NCBI GenBank assembly: GCA_019752635.1
Contig: JAIELX010000069.1
Span: forward strand, 1-64,000
Source: Candidatus Obscuribacterales bacterium
GTDB lineage: Bacteria > Cyanobacteriota > Vampirovibrionia > Obscuribacterales > Obscuribacteraceae
Direction of reading: 5' to 3'
Length of the DNA: 64,000 bases
Shown here piece after piece: positions 25,834 through 32,821 of the stretch; position 1 is the first letter of the stretch, and every line of letters starts with the position of its first letter. Under the pieces are notes generated by a model. The model saw only the letters and a program-made list of their open reading frames with translations, was not told the DNA's origin and made no database searches. A program made the position numbers and the translations under genes.

Positions 25834-26145
25834 GATTTTAGTTCCTCTGGGTTCTGTATCTTTACTTGTCTTTTTCTATATGTATTCTATACGTGGTATT
25901 GTCCCCGATTCAGTACTAAGGTCGGGTTAAGAGAGTGGGTTAAACAGGCAAGTATCAGCTTTTCTTCATGATCGATGTGCGGGCGGGAACGCCGTTATGA
26001 TGCGGGTTTCACCGATACGTCTCGGTGCGGAGGCTCGACCGGCTCTAGATGTCGAGCGACAAGTTCATGGGGGATAGCAGCGCTATATCAATCGATCTTC
26101 ACGCTGATGAGTTTTGAGGTAGCTGCCATTGCTAATGGCTAAGTG

Positions 26146-27468
26146 TCAGTTTCGGATGGCTGCGTATTCCTGTTCCAGCAACGCTGGCTCGAGCATAAGC
26201 AGGCGCACCATATTTAGTGCGTCGCTGGCCGTTCTCAATCTGATCTCGGAGCGGTTGAGGTTGGGGTTGAAGTTGCGTTTGGACGTATAGGTACGGGTCC
26301 TGGTCGACAAGCCGATGTAGACCAGTCCTACTGGCTTTTCTTCCGTGCCCCCGCCGGGGCCTGCCAGTCCGGTGATACTAAGTCCGATATCACTCTCTGC
26401 TAGCTCTCTAATTCCCTTTGCCATTTCTGCGGCGCATTCGCCGCTTACTGCGCCCGATTTGACCAGGGTTTGCTCCGTGACTCCCAGAAGTTTCATCTTA
26501 GATTCATTAGCGTAAGCAACAATATTCAATTTCACAAACGCTGAGCTGCCGGGACAATCTGTCAGTCTTTTGCTTACCAAACCACCGGTGCATGACTCTG
26601 CAACGGCCAGTGTCAGACTTCGCTGAGTTAGCATGCGAGCAACGACTGACTCCAAAGAATCATCGTTTTCTCCGTAACAAAGGTGACCGCTTTCTTTGCG
26701 AATCTGGTCTGCGACAGGCTGAACGATCGCCTTGGCGTGCTCGACCGTATCGGCCTTCGCGCTTATGCGCAGTCGCGACTCCCCGTTCCCCGCATATGGT
26801 GCGACAGTGGGATTGGTTCCGTCGAGCAACTTAGTGTACTTCTCTGCCATGGCAGATTCGCTAATTCCATAGTGTTTCAATTCTATGGACCAGATTACAC
26901 CTGGTCCGAATAAACCTGCCAGAAAGGGCTTAGCGGTTTCGTACCACATTCCTTTCATCTCACCCGGCACCCCGGGAAAGGTCAAAATATATCTTGTGCG
27001 CATTGAATCGCTCACGCCGATGTTTCGCAGATTCTTCTCGTCAACGGTCCAGATGATACCGGGTGCGGTGCCGCGCGGGTTGTGCAGAATTTGCGATCCT
27101 GCTGGACGATGAGCCTGCTTTCGGTTGGATTCAGACATGTGTACGCCGCGCAACCGGAATATCGCTTTGATCTTTCTCTCGGTCTCGGCATCAAACTCCA
27201 TCGGTACACCGAACAGTTCTGCGATGCTCTCATGTGTGAGATCGTCGGCCGTTGGGCCCAGTCCGCCGGTTGTTATCACAATGTCCGCGCGATCCAGTGC
27301 TTGTTTCAGTACGGACTTGAGCCTGGGGACGTTGTCTCCCACGGTTACCTGAAACAAGGAATCTATGCCGAGGCTCGCAAGTTCACCAGCTAGAAAATGG
27401 CTGTTCGTGTTTACTATCTGGCCGAGAAGGAGCTCGGTTCCCACCGATATAACCTCGGCGATGGCCAT
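26146..27468 (-). CDS. cinA: CinA-like protein (nicotinamide-nucleotide amidase)
   Basis: 440 residues. The N-terminal MoCF/MPT-binding-type domain has VISVGTELLLGQIVNTNS and TTGGLGPTADDLT; a middle segment follows, and the C-terminal domain has AVAESCTGGLVSKRLTD, GAVSGECAAEMA and GLAGPGGGTEEKPVGLV, the NMN deamidase/PncC part. It acts in recycling pyridine nucleotides; historical names link it to competence. Length is standard. It is divergent from the exported protein at 27647. Confidence 0.95.
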   Translation of the reverse strand: MAIAEVISVGTELLLGQIVNTNSHFLAGELASLGIDSLFQVTVGDNVPRLKSVLKQALDRADIVITTGGLGPTADDLTHESIAELFGVPMEFDAETERKIKAIFRLRGVHMSESNRKQAHRPAGSQILHNPRGTAPGIIWTVDEKNLRNIGVSDSMRTRYILTFPGVPGEMKGMWYETAKPFLAGLFGPGVIWSIELKHYGISESAMAEKYTKLLDGTNPTVAPYAGNGESRLRISAKADTVEHAKAIVQPVADQIRKESGHLCYGENDDSLESVVARMLTQRSLTLAVAESCTGGLVSKRLTDCPGSSAFVKLNIVAYANESKMKLLGVTEQTLVKSGAVSGECAAEMAKGIRELAESDIGLSITGLAGPGGGTEEKPVGLVYIGLSTRTRTYTSKRNFNPNLNRSEIRLRTASDALNMVRLLMLEPALLEQEYAAIRN

Positions 27469-27646
27469 AAACTTTACCTTACCTTTTGGCGCAAGAACGA
27501 ACTCTGGCGCGCATTTGCCGTAGCGGTCGCTTCCTGGTGGACCGGTCCAGTGTACAACATAATATTTAGATGTTTAGAAACAGAGCGCGTTCCTGCCGGT
27601 TCAGTGCGAAAATACTTTACGTGCTCCATGTCTGCGGTGTTTAAGC

Positions 27647-28429
27647 ATGATTAGACGTCTTCAAAAGGCGGCAACGGTACTTGTCTGCGCTTTCATTGCC
27701 TCTTCAAGTGCGGTCGCGGCGCCTGGTTTGGGCGCTGCTTCGATTGACTCGAATGGTGATTTCATCGCCGGATTGCCTGAGTCCAAGGAGTCTGAGTCGA
27801 AGTCCGAATCGAAGCCTGTGGAGTCTGCGCCGAAAGCTGTCGTACCTGAGGCGGTTGAACGCGAGTTGTCTGCGGGGTGGACTTCGAGCACGAAGTCATA
27901 CAACCTGGCAGCCCCCGCTGATGCCAAGTTTAAGGAAGTTTCTCCCGGCCGCCTGGAGCTGGAGTCAGGCACACTTTTGATTGAGGCGTTGAAGCCGACT
28001 GTTGTTGTAACTCCATTGTCGGAGTTTGGGCTAAAAGCCAAGTCTCTTGTTTTGGTTCGCGCAAGCCAGGGATCCGACAGGGCTCTGGCTTTGTTGGAGA
28101 ACGCAGAGGTGACCGCTAGTAAGCGCTCGACCGAAGTACGATTCGGCGAGCAAGTCCTGATAACCGAGCGCGCACCCAGTCATGCAGAGTTGGTTGGCGA
28201 AGAGCAAATTGGGATTCGCCAAATTCGGCAGCATCCAATAGGTAATGATCGCTACATTTCGATTATGGAGTTTTCGCTTGTGCAAGCAACCGAGCGCATT
28301 CCGATCGTATCTAAGGTGATTCATTCCGGACATGCACACGATAAGGCTTTGAAGCAACGATTATTGAAAGCTGCTGCTGTGCTGAATATGGTTACGTCGA
28401 GACACGGCGGCTATAGCGCCGCACATTAG
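27647..28429 (+). CDS. Exported protein with FecR-like domain
   Basis: 260 residues. Signal peptide MIRRLQKAATVLVCAFIASS..VAA, then a Ser/Glu/Lys-rich linker (PESKESESKSESKPVES). Residues about 85-185 have the repeated beta pattern of FecR domains (RLELESGTLLIEALKPTVVV, LVLVRASQGSDRALALLENA, STEVRFGEQVLI). The last part is helical. FecR-type domains act at the envelope, in sensing or in binding to polymers; the role is not known here. The FecR assignment is by pattern only. Confidence 0.55.
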   Translation: MIRRLQKAATVLVCAFIASSSAVAAPGLGAASIDSNGDFIAGLPESKESESKSESKPVESAPKAVVPEAVERELSAGWTSSTKSYNLAAPADAKFKEVSPGRLELESGTLLIEALKPTVVVTPLSEFGLKAKSLVLVRASQGSDRALALLENAEVTASKRSTEVRFGEQVLITERAPSHAELVGEEQIGIRQIRQHPIGNDRYISIMEFSLVQATERIPIVSKVIHSGHAHDKALKQRLLKAAAVLNMVTSRHGGYSAAH

Positions 28430-28607
28430 ATTTGGCTGCGCAAGCGCGGGAGGCCGTTCCCGCCTCGTCGAGCGCAGGCTCCTCTCTGCGCCGCAAAGTA
28501 TCAGTTTCTGGCACTGCTATGGACTTGGCTTCGCGCAAAATTCGCAGCGGGGGCAGTTCCTTGTTTGGGCATAGTGAACATTAGAACTACTCTGCGGCGA
28601 GCGATGC

Positions 28608-29267
28608 ATGGAAATACTAGTGTGGGTTCTGATAGGACTTCTAATCCTGGTTGTCGGAGTACCGATAGCTGCCGTGTGCAAGGCAATAATGAGCGCACCA
28701 CCAAGGGAAGTACCCCCGGGTCTGAATGCGCAGCAATACTACGATTTAGGAGTGAAGTACAAGCTAGGCGGATGGATCGCTCAATCGAAGCAATCCCTGC
28801 GGTTATCCGCCATGATGGACCAGGGCGCCGTTAGCAAACAGGCCGGCATGTACTTGAAAGCTTACCTCCCCTACAACGATATCCCGGAGGAAGCTGTGAG
28901 CGAGAACATCAGTGCTGTTAATCTGGGGATAGTTGATAAGGACGGAGCAGAGAAGGCGTTTCGTAGCTTAATGGAGAAGCATCCTAACTTTGAGTGGCCA
29001 TTTGGGAATTTAGGGCACCTTTATTTCAAGCAAGGAAGGACCGAAGAAGCCAAAGCCGTGCTTGATAAAGCGCTGGAGATCAACCCCAACTATGTCAACG
29101 GGATGATTCATTTGGCTGCCGTATATCAAAGGGAAGATAACGAAGCTGAAACGGACAAGTTATTAAAGGATATTTTGAGGATAGACCCGGAGGTTCGGTC
29201 TAATGTACTAGCCAGTTATCCGGACCTGGCCAAACGCGTAAAAACACTGCAGCAGCACGCAGGTTGA
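28608..29267 (+). CDS. Membrane-anchored TPR protein
   Basis: 219 residues. An N-terminal membrane helix (ILVWVLIGLLILVVGVPIAAV) is followed by helical repeats. The clearest TPR units are FGNLGHLYFKQGRTEEAKAVLDKALEINPN (about 135-165) and MIHLAAVYQREDNEAETDKL. Probably a scaffold at the membrane. It stands in the same direction as the FecR-like gene, 178 bp away. That gap has a GC-rich hairpin (GCGGGA/TCCCGC near 28446-28463). Confidence 0.65.
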   Translation: MEILVWVLIGLLILVVGVPIAAVCKAIMSAPPREVPPGLNAQQYYDLGVKYKLGGWIAQSKQSLRLSAMMDQGAVSKQAGMYLKAYLPYNDIPEEAVSENISAVNLGIVDKDGAEKAFRSLMEKHPNFEWPFGNLGHLYFKQGRTEEAKAVLDKALEINPNYVNGMIHLAAVYQREDNEAETDKLLKDILRIDPEVRSNVLASYPDLAKRVKTLQQHAG

Positions 29268-29301
29268 TTGACGCCTTCGCCGCTCCGAAGGAGTTCCAGG
29301 G

Positions 29302-30192
29302 CTAGAGGCTAGCTTTGATGAGTTCTGTTGAAAATGGAGACTGTGGGCGCAGATCTTCCGGGAGTTCCGATTCGCCTGGCAGTGTATCGGCGAGTCCTTC
29401 TGCGATCATGGTTATTTGAGAAGCCGCCAGAAGCGGATCTTTCATTGTCTTTTCGAAGAGACCCGCCAGTGCATAACCCACCATCGCGGGCATGGGCAGC
29501 GGTAAGACGGGGCGTTTCATGGCGCCCGCCACTCTGCGTGCTGCTTCGCTAAGCAACAATTTCTCCGCACCGAGTACCGCATATGTTGCTTTGTCCATGC
29601 GGCGATCATTCAAAATGGCGATTAGCAGCTGGCTGAAATCCTGCAGGGCAATCGGTCGTAACGCAACGTCGCCGCCGATCAAACCAAACACGGGCGACAG
29701 TCGCAATGCCTTTGCCATGTGCGAAATCATGTGATCGCCTTTTCCGTAAATAACTCCAGGCTTTAGCACTGTGTAATCCAAATCCGATTTACGGCAGATC
29801 TCCTCTGCTTGCCACTTCGATTCGTGATACGCCGAATCGGTGCCCGGCCTCGCTTTCAAGAAACTGGTAAGAACAACTTTCCTTATGCCGTGCAGTTTGC
29901 AGGCTGAGACGACGTTAGCCGTTCCTTGCACATGCACGCGCTGGTAAGTTTGTTCTCCGACTTCTTTGTTAATCCCCGCACAGTGAACAACGGCGTCGCA
30001 ACCCGCAAATGCCTTTGCTAAAGACGCTGCGTTGTTGATATCTGCGACCTCGAAACTGACTGATGCTTGGGCTTGTCCTGCTGTGCGCGCGACGACAACT
30101 ATCTGATGTTCGCCCTGCAGCTGCAGGGCGCGGATAAAGTCTTTTCCTACAAATCCGTTGCCGCCGGTAACCGCTATCTTCAAATTTCTCAC
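29302..30192 (-). CDS. NAD-dependent epimerase/dehydratase family protein
   Basis: About 296 residues. Rossmann loop TGGNGFVG near the start, DIN and CAGINKEVG as in extended SDRs, then YHESKWQAEE with the active Tyr and Lys, and VLKPGVIYGKGD. It resembles the NDUFA9/complex I-associated or nucleoside-diphosphate-sugar epimerase-like group. The start is not certain: GTG 30192 and TTG 30183 are both possible; no strong ribosome-binding site. Substrate unknown. Confidence 0.8.
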   Translation of the reverse strand: MRNLKIAVTGGNGFVGKDFIRALQLQGEHQIVVVARTAGQAQASVSFEVADINNAASLAKAFAGCDAVVHCAGINKEVGEQTYQRVHVQGTANVVSACKLHGIRKVVLTSFLKARPGTDSAYHESKWQAEEICRKSDLDYTVLKPGVIYGKGDHMISHMAKALRLSPVFGLIGGDVALRPIALQDFSQLLIAILNDRRMDKATYAVLGAEKLLLSEAARRVAGAMKRPVLPLPMPAMVGYALAGLFEKTMKDPLLAASQITMIAEGLADTLPGESELPEDLRPQSPFSTELIKASL

Positions 30193-30284
30193 TCTGTGGT
30201 GCCAGTGGTTATAGCACACCCTGGTTCCGGTCTAACTTTTGCCGCTCTCCGCTCGATGCCCCATTCGAATAGCCCTGACAATAA

Positions 30285-30319
30285 CTAACCCGCCGACCAT
30301 CAAATGATCAGCGGGTTAG
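30285..30319 (-). terminator. Perfect hairpin
   Basis: CTAACCCGC (30285-30293) pairs with GCGGGTTAG (30311-30319) around a 17-nt loop. On the minus strand TTATTGT follows. It lies downstream of the small thioredoxin-like gene and could end its transcript before the epimerase gene. Confidence 0.6.
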
Positions 30320-30449
30320 CGACAGCGTGAGATTAAGAACAGATTTGAATGCCGTCGACGGTTCGACATTGATACAACTGGCTAGTTGCGCCGAACGGCG
30401 ACGCTACGCGAGGGATCGAGGCGCGATTATTCGTAGCTGTTCCTTAGAT

Positions 30450-30704
30450 CTATCCGACTGTCGTGAAAGCATTCCATCGACGATTAATTTCGCTGCGAAG
30501 GTCGTCCATGCAGTGTTCGTCAAAGCAATGATGTTCTTTCGAGAGTGGCTCACCATCAAGCATGATGGTAGGCAGGCGGTGTTCAGCAGATTCTTTCAAG
30601 TGAACTGGAATGGGCAAACGTTCCTCAGCAATAACTGATTCAAGCGCGCCTTGCGCTTTCTTAAAGGTGCCACAACCCGGGGTGTATAGAAGTTCTACGT
30701 GCAT
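30450..30704 (-). CDS. Small thioredoxin-fold-like protein
   Basis: 84 residues from ATG 30704, chosen for AAGGAGGA about 9 nt upstream. It starts MHVELLYTPGCGTFKKAQ, the beta-strand plus Cys loop of thioredoxin-like folds, with a single Cys in that loop (CGTF in place of CxxC). PTIMLDGEPL matches the cis-Pro strand region. A second Cys/His patch is HHCFDEHC. This resembles small glutaredoxin/alkylmercury-lyase-like proteins; reaction unknown. Confidence 0.6.
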   Translation of the reverse strand: MHVELLYTPGCGTFKKAQGALESVIAEERLPIPVHLKESAEHRLPTIMLDGEPLSKEHHCFDEHCMDDLRSEINRRWNAFTTVG

Positions 30705-30954
30705 AACAAAGAATCCTCCTTGTCTGGAAGAATGGCGGGACATATAGGGAAACAGGGCACCGGAACGTCGATAAATGCCTGCTCGGCAGGCCAACACATT
30801 TATAAAGAAAAGTTTGAGACGTTGACACCAGTATAAGGACAAAACGTCCTTTGCCAATACACAATCTGTCACAGGCGGATTAAGATGTACTAACTTGATG
30901 TCATTTCCGAGATCTTCTCTCGCTCTCCAGTGGCTGACTTCACGTTGGGCTAAG

Positions 30955-31070
30955 TCCGTAAATGAGCATCATGTGCGGCTTTCGGCGGTGAATCTCCGAA
31001 CCCTCGGGGAGGCAACCCCATGCGCGCTAAAGGGTGCGGAGGCTAGAATGGCGTTGAGAAGAGATTGACG
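30955..31070 (+). other. GC-rich, possibly structured leader
   Basis: Part of the 430-bp gene-free stretch 30705-31135 before the FG-GAP protein. It has several short complementary segments, such as CTCCGA with TCGGGGAG and GGGG-AGGCAA-CCCC. I compared it with consensus riboswitches from memory (glycine, c-di-AMP, cobalamin, SAM, TPP) and found no match. A structured 5' leader is possible, but nothing more is shown. Confidence 0.2.
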
Positions 31071-31135
31071 ACCGAATTGAATAAGCCAGTAGAGGGGGCC
31101 GGACAGCCGTGGAATGGTTTGAGGAGTTGTTTGAC

Positions 31136-32206
31136 TTGCAAGTTATTACAGCGCAAATGTTGATGGTGTCATTGGCGGTGCTCAGCGCGACGTGCATTCC
31201 AGCGTTTTCAATGTACTCCGATTACACTCCTGTTCGTGCCTCCGACCAGAAGAACAAGGTTGCTCTGAAGCCGGTAAAGGTGTCTGGTACGCTTCGCGAG
31301 GGCAAAGCAATCTCTGCACTTGGGTGCACTTTCAAAATTACTGAAGATAGCAATGAGTTGGAGATTCAGGGCAAGGAAATTTCCGCTCGACCGTGGAAGA
31401 TTCTCAAACACTACTATGGTTTGGGCACTGCAATTTTTTCGGCGGACTTAGACCGCAACGGAAAACAGGACTTTGTGCTACTGCAGGCAACCGGTGCCTG
31501 CGGCATTGCACCGCCGGCAGTATTGACGATCATTCTGTTCGACATAAACAATTTTCCCAATATCTATGAATTTAGCGGGTTTGCCTCCATGGACGGAGAT
31601 GACTGGGAGGGAAAACGGAAAGTCGCGTACATTGACGACATAGTCGACCTGAACGGTGACGGCAAGGCCGACATCGTTACCGAGCAGCTCGACTATGCAG
31701 ATGTGCGCGGCAAGACGCGCTCTTTCTGGCGTACCGTGCTCTATTCAGCTAGCGCAGCCTATTTGCAAAAGAGGACCAGGTACCGGGGCTACACAACGCC
31801 TATGATCGTGGCGTACAAATACAAAGCAAACCATCGTGTCGTGGACGCGCCGATGCCGGAGCTTAAATCGTTTGATGACGGCTCTTTCGCCATGGGAAAG
31901 ACCGTCACTGCGCGCGTTACCGAGGTAAAACTGAACGACTACAAGCACGTTGAGACAATCGTGTTGGACGGAGGGAAAACACTTTCCTCCACGTTTGATC
32001 AAATGAACCGCGATAAGGAATTGTTTGAGCCCTTCCTTATCGTGAAGCAAGCTGGTGAGACTGCCGTGCTTGCATGGGACACCTCAGAGGCAACCAATGC
32101 GCTCAAGGACGCTGCAGAGCGCAAACTACCGATTACTTTCAGACCGCGCTCGCTGAAGGGACATCTGCCCATCATGGCTCAACTTGATCTGACCGCACCT
32201 GGCTGA
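31136..32206 (+). CDS. Exported protein with FG-GAP/VCBS-like calcium motifs
   Basis: About 356 residues. TTG 31136 is chosen since GAGGAG lies 9 nt upstream; GTG 31109 in frame is an alternative. An N-terminal hydrophobic signal stretch (MLMVSLAVLSATCIPAFS) follows. Two segments, ADLDRNGKQDFVLLQ and VDLNGDGKADIVTEQ, have the Asp-rich loop plus hydrophobic strand of FG-GAP/VCBS propeller repeats, which bind Ca2+. Function unknown; likely outside the cytoplasm. Confidence 0.65.
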   Translation: MQVITAQMLMVSLAVLSATCIPAFSMYSDYTPVRASDQKNKVALKPVKVSGTLREGKAISALGCTFKITEDSNELEIQGKEISARPWKILKHYYGLGTAIFSADLDRNGKQDFVLLQATGACGIAPPAVLTIILFDINNFPNIYEFSGFASMDGDDWEGKRKVAYIDDIVDLNGDGKADIVTEQLDYADVRGKTRSFWRTVLYSASAAYLQKRTRYRGYTTPMIVAYKYKANHRVVDAPMPELKSFDDGSFAMGKTVTARVTEVKLNDYKHVETIVLDGGKTLSSTFDQMNRDKELFEPFLIVKQAGETAVLAWDTSEATNALKDAAERKLPITFRPRSLKGHLPIMAQLDLTAPG

Positions 32207-32249
32207 CTCGTTGGGAAGTTGTCCAACTCTCTCTGGATCTGCCAAAAGA

Positions 32250-32285
32250 AAAGAGGGACCTTACAACAGACCCCTCTCTTTCTTG
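32250..32285. terminator. Hairpin between convergent genes
   Basis: AGAGGG (32252-32257) and CCCTCT (32272-32277) with T-rich ends on both sides (CTTTCTTG on plus; CTTTTCTTTT on minus). It can serve the FG-GAP gene and ndk, which converge here. Confidence 0.5.
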
Positions 32286-32299
32286 ATTGCTTTATGCTG

Positions 32300-32761
32300 T
32301 TATTCGGAAACCCAGCACTGTACCGTGCGGTTCCAGTCGCCAGCTAGTTCGGCGTCTTTGAAGAAGATGCCGATTTCGCGCTTTGCCGATTCCGGGCCAT
32401 CCGAACCGTGCACAATGTTGCGGCCGATTTCGATGGCGAAGTCACCACGGATGGTGCCCGGCGCAGAGGCGCTCGGGTTGGTGGCACCGATGGTGTTTCG
32501 TGCCAGAGCAATTGCGTCTTTCCCTTCCCAAACCATTGCAACTACCGGACCGGATGTAATGAATCCGACCAGACCTTCGAAGAACGGTTTGCCCTTGTGT
32601 TCCCCGTAGTGGGTCTCAGCAAGCTCTTTGGTCACTTGCATGAACTTCATGCCAACCAATTTCAAACCCCGTCTTTCAAAGCGAGAAACTATCTCGCCTA
32701 TGAGCCCGCGTTGCACGCCATCGGGTTTGATGGCAACAAAAGTTCTCTGAACCTCAGCCAC
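32300..32761 (-). CDS. ndk: Nucleoside diphosphate kinase
   Basis: 153 residues from GTG 32761 with an AGGAGAG site. FVAIKPDGVQRGLIGEI at the start, ARNTIGATNP, and NIVHGSDGPESAKREI with the phosphorylated His identify Ndk. It balances nucleoside triphosphate pools in the cytoplasm. A single gene between the FG-GAP protein (convergent) and the helicase gene. Confidence 0.97.
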   Translation of the reverse strand: MAEVQRTFVAIKPDGVQRGLIGEIVSRFERRGLKLVGMKFMQVTKELAETHYGEHKGKPFFEGLVGFITSGPVVAMVWEGKDAIALARNTIGATNPSASAPGTIRGDFAIEIGRNIVHGSDGPESAKREIGIFFKDAELAGDWNRTVQCWVSE

Positions 32762-32821
32762 TTTTCACTCTCCTGTGTTTACGACACAAGCCCTTAAGCT
32801 ATCACGTTCGGGGTGAGCAGC

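Noticed and set aside
32408..32797. Plus-strand frame opposite ndk
   Set aside because: It is a shadow of ndk, which is unmistakable on the minus strand.
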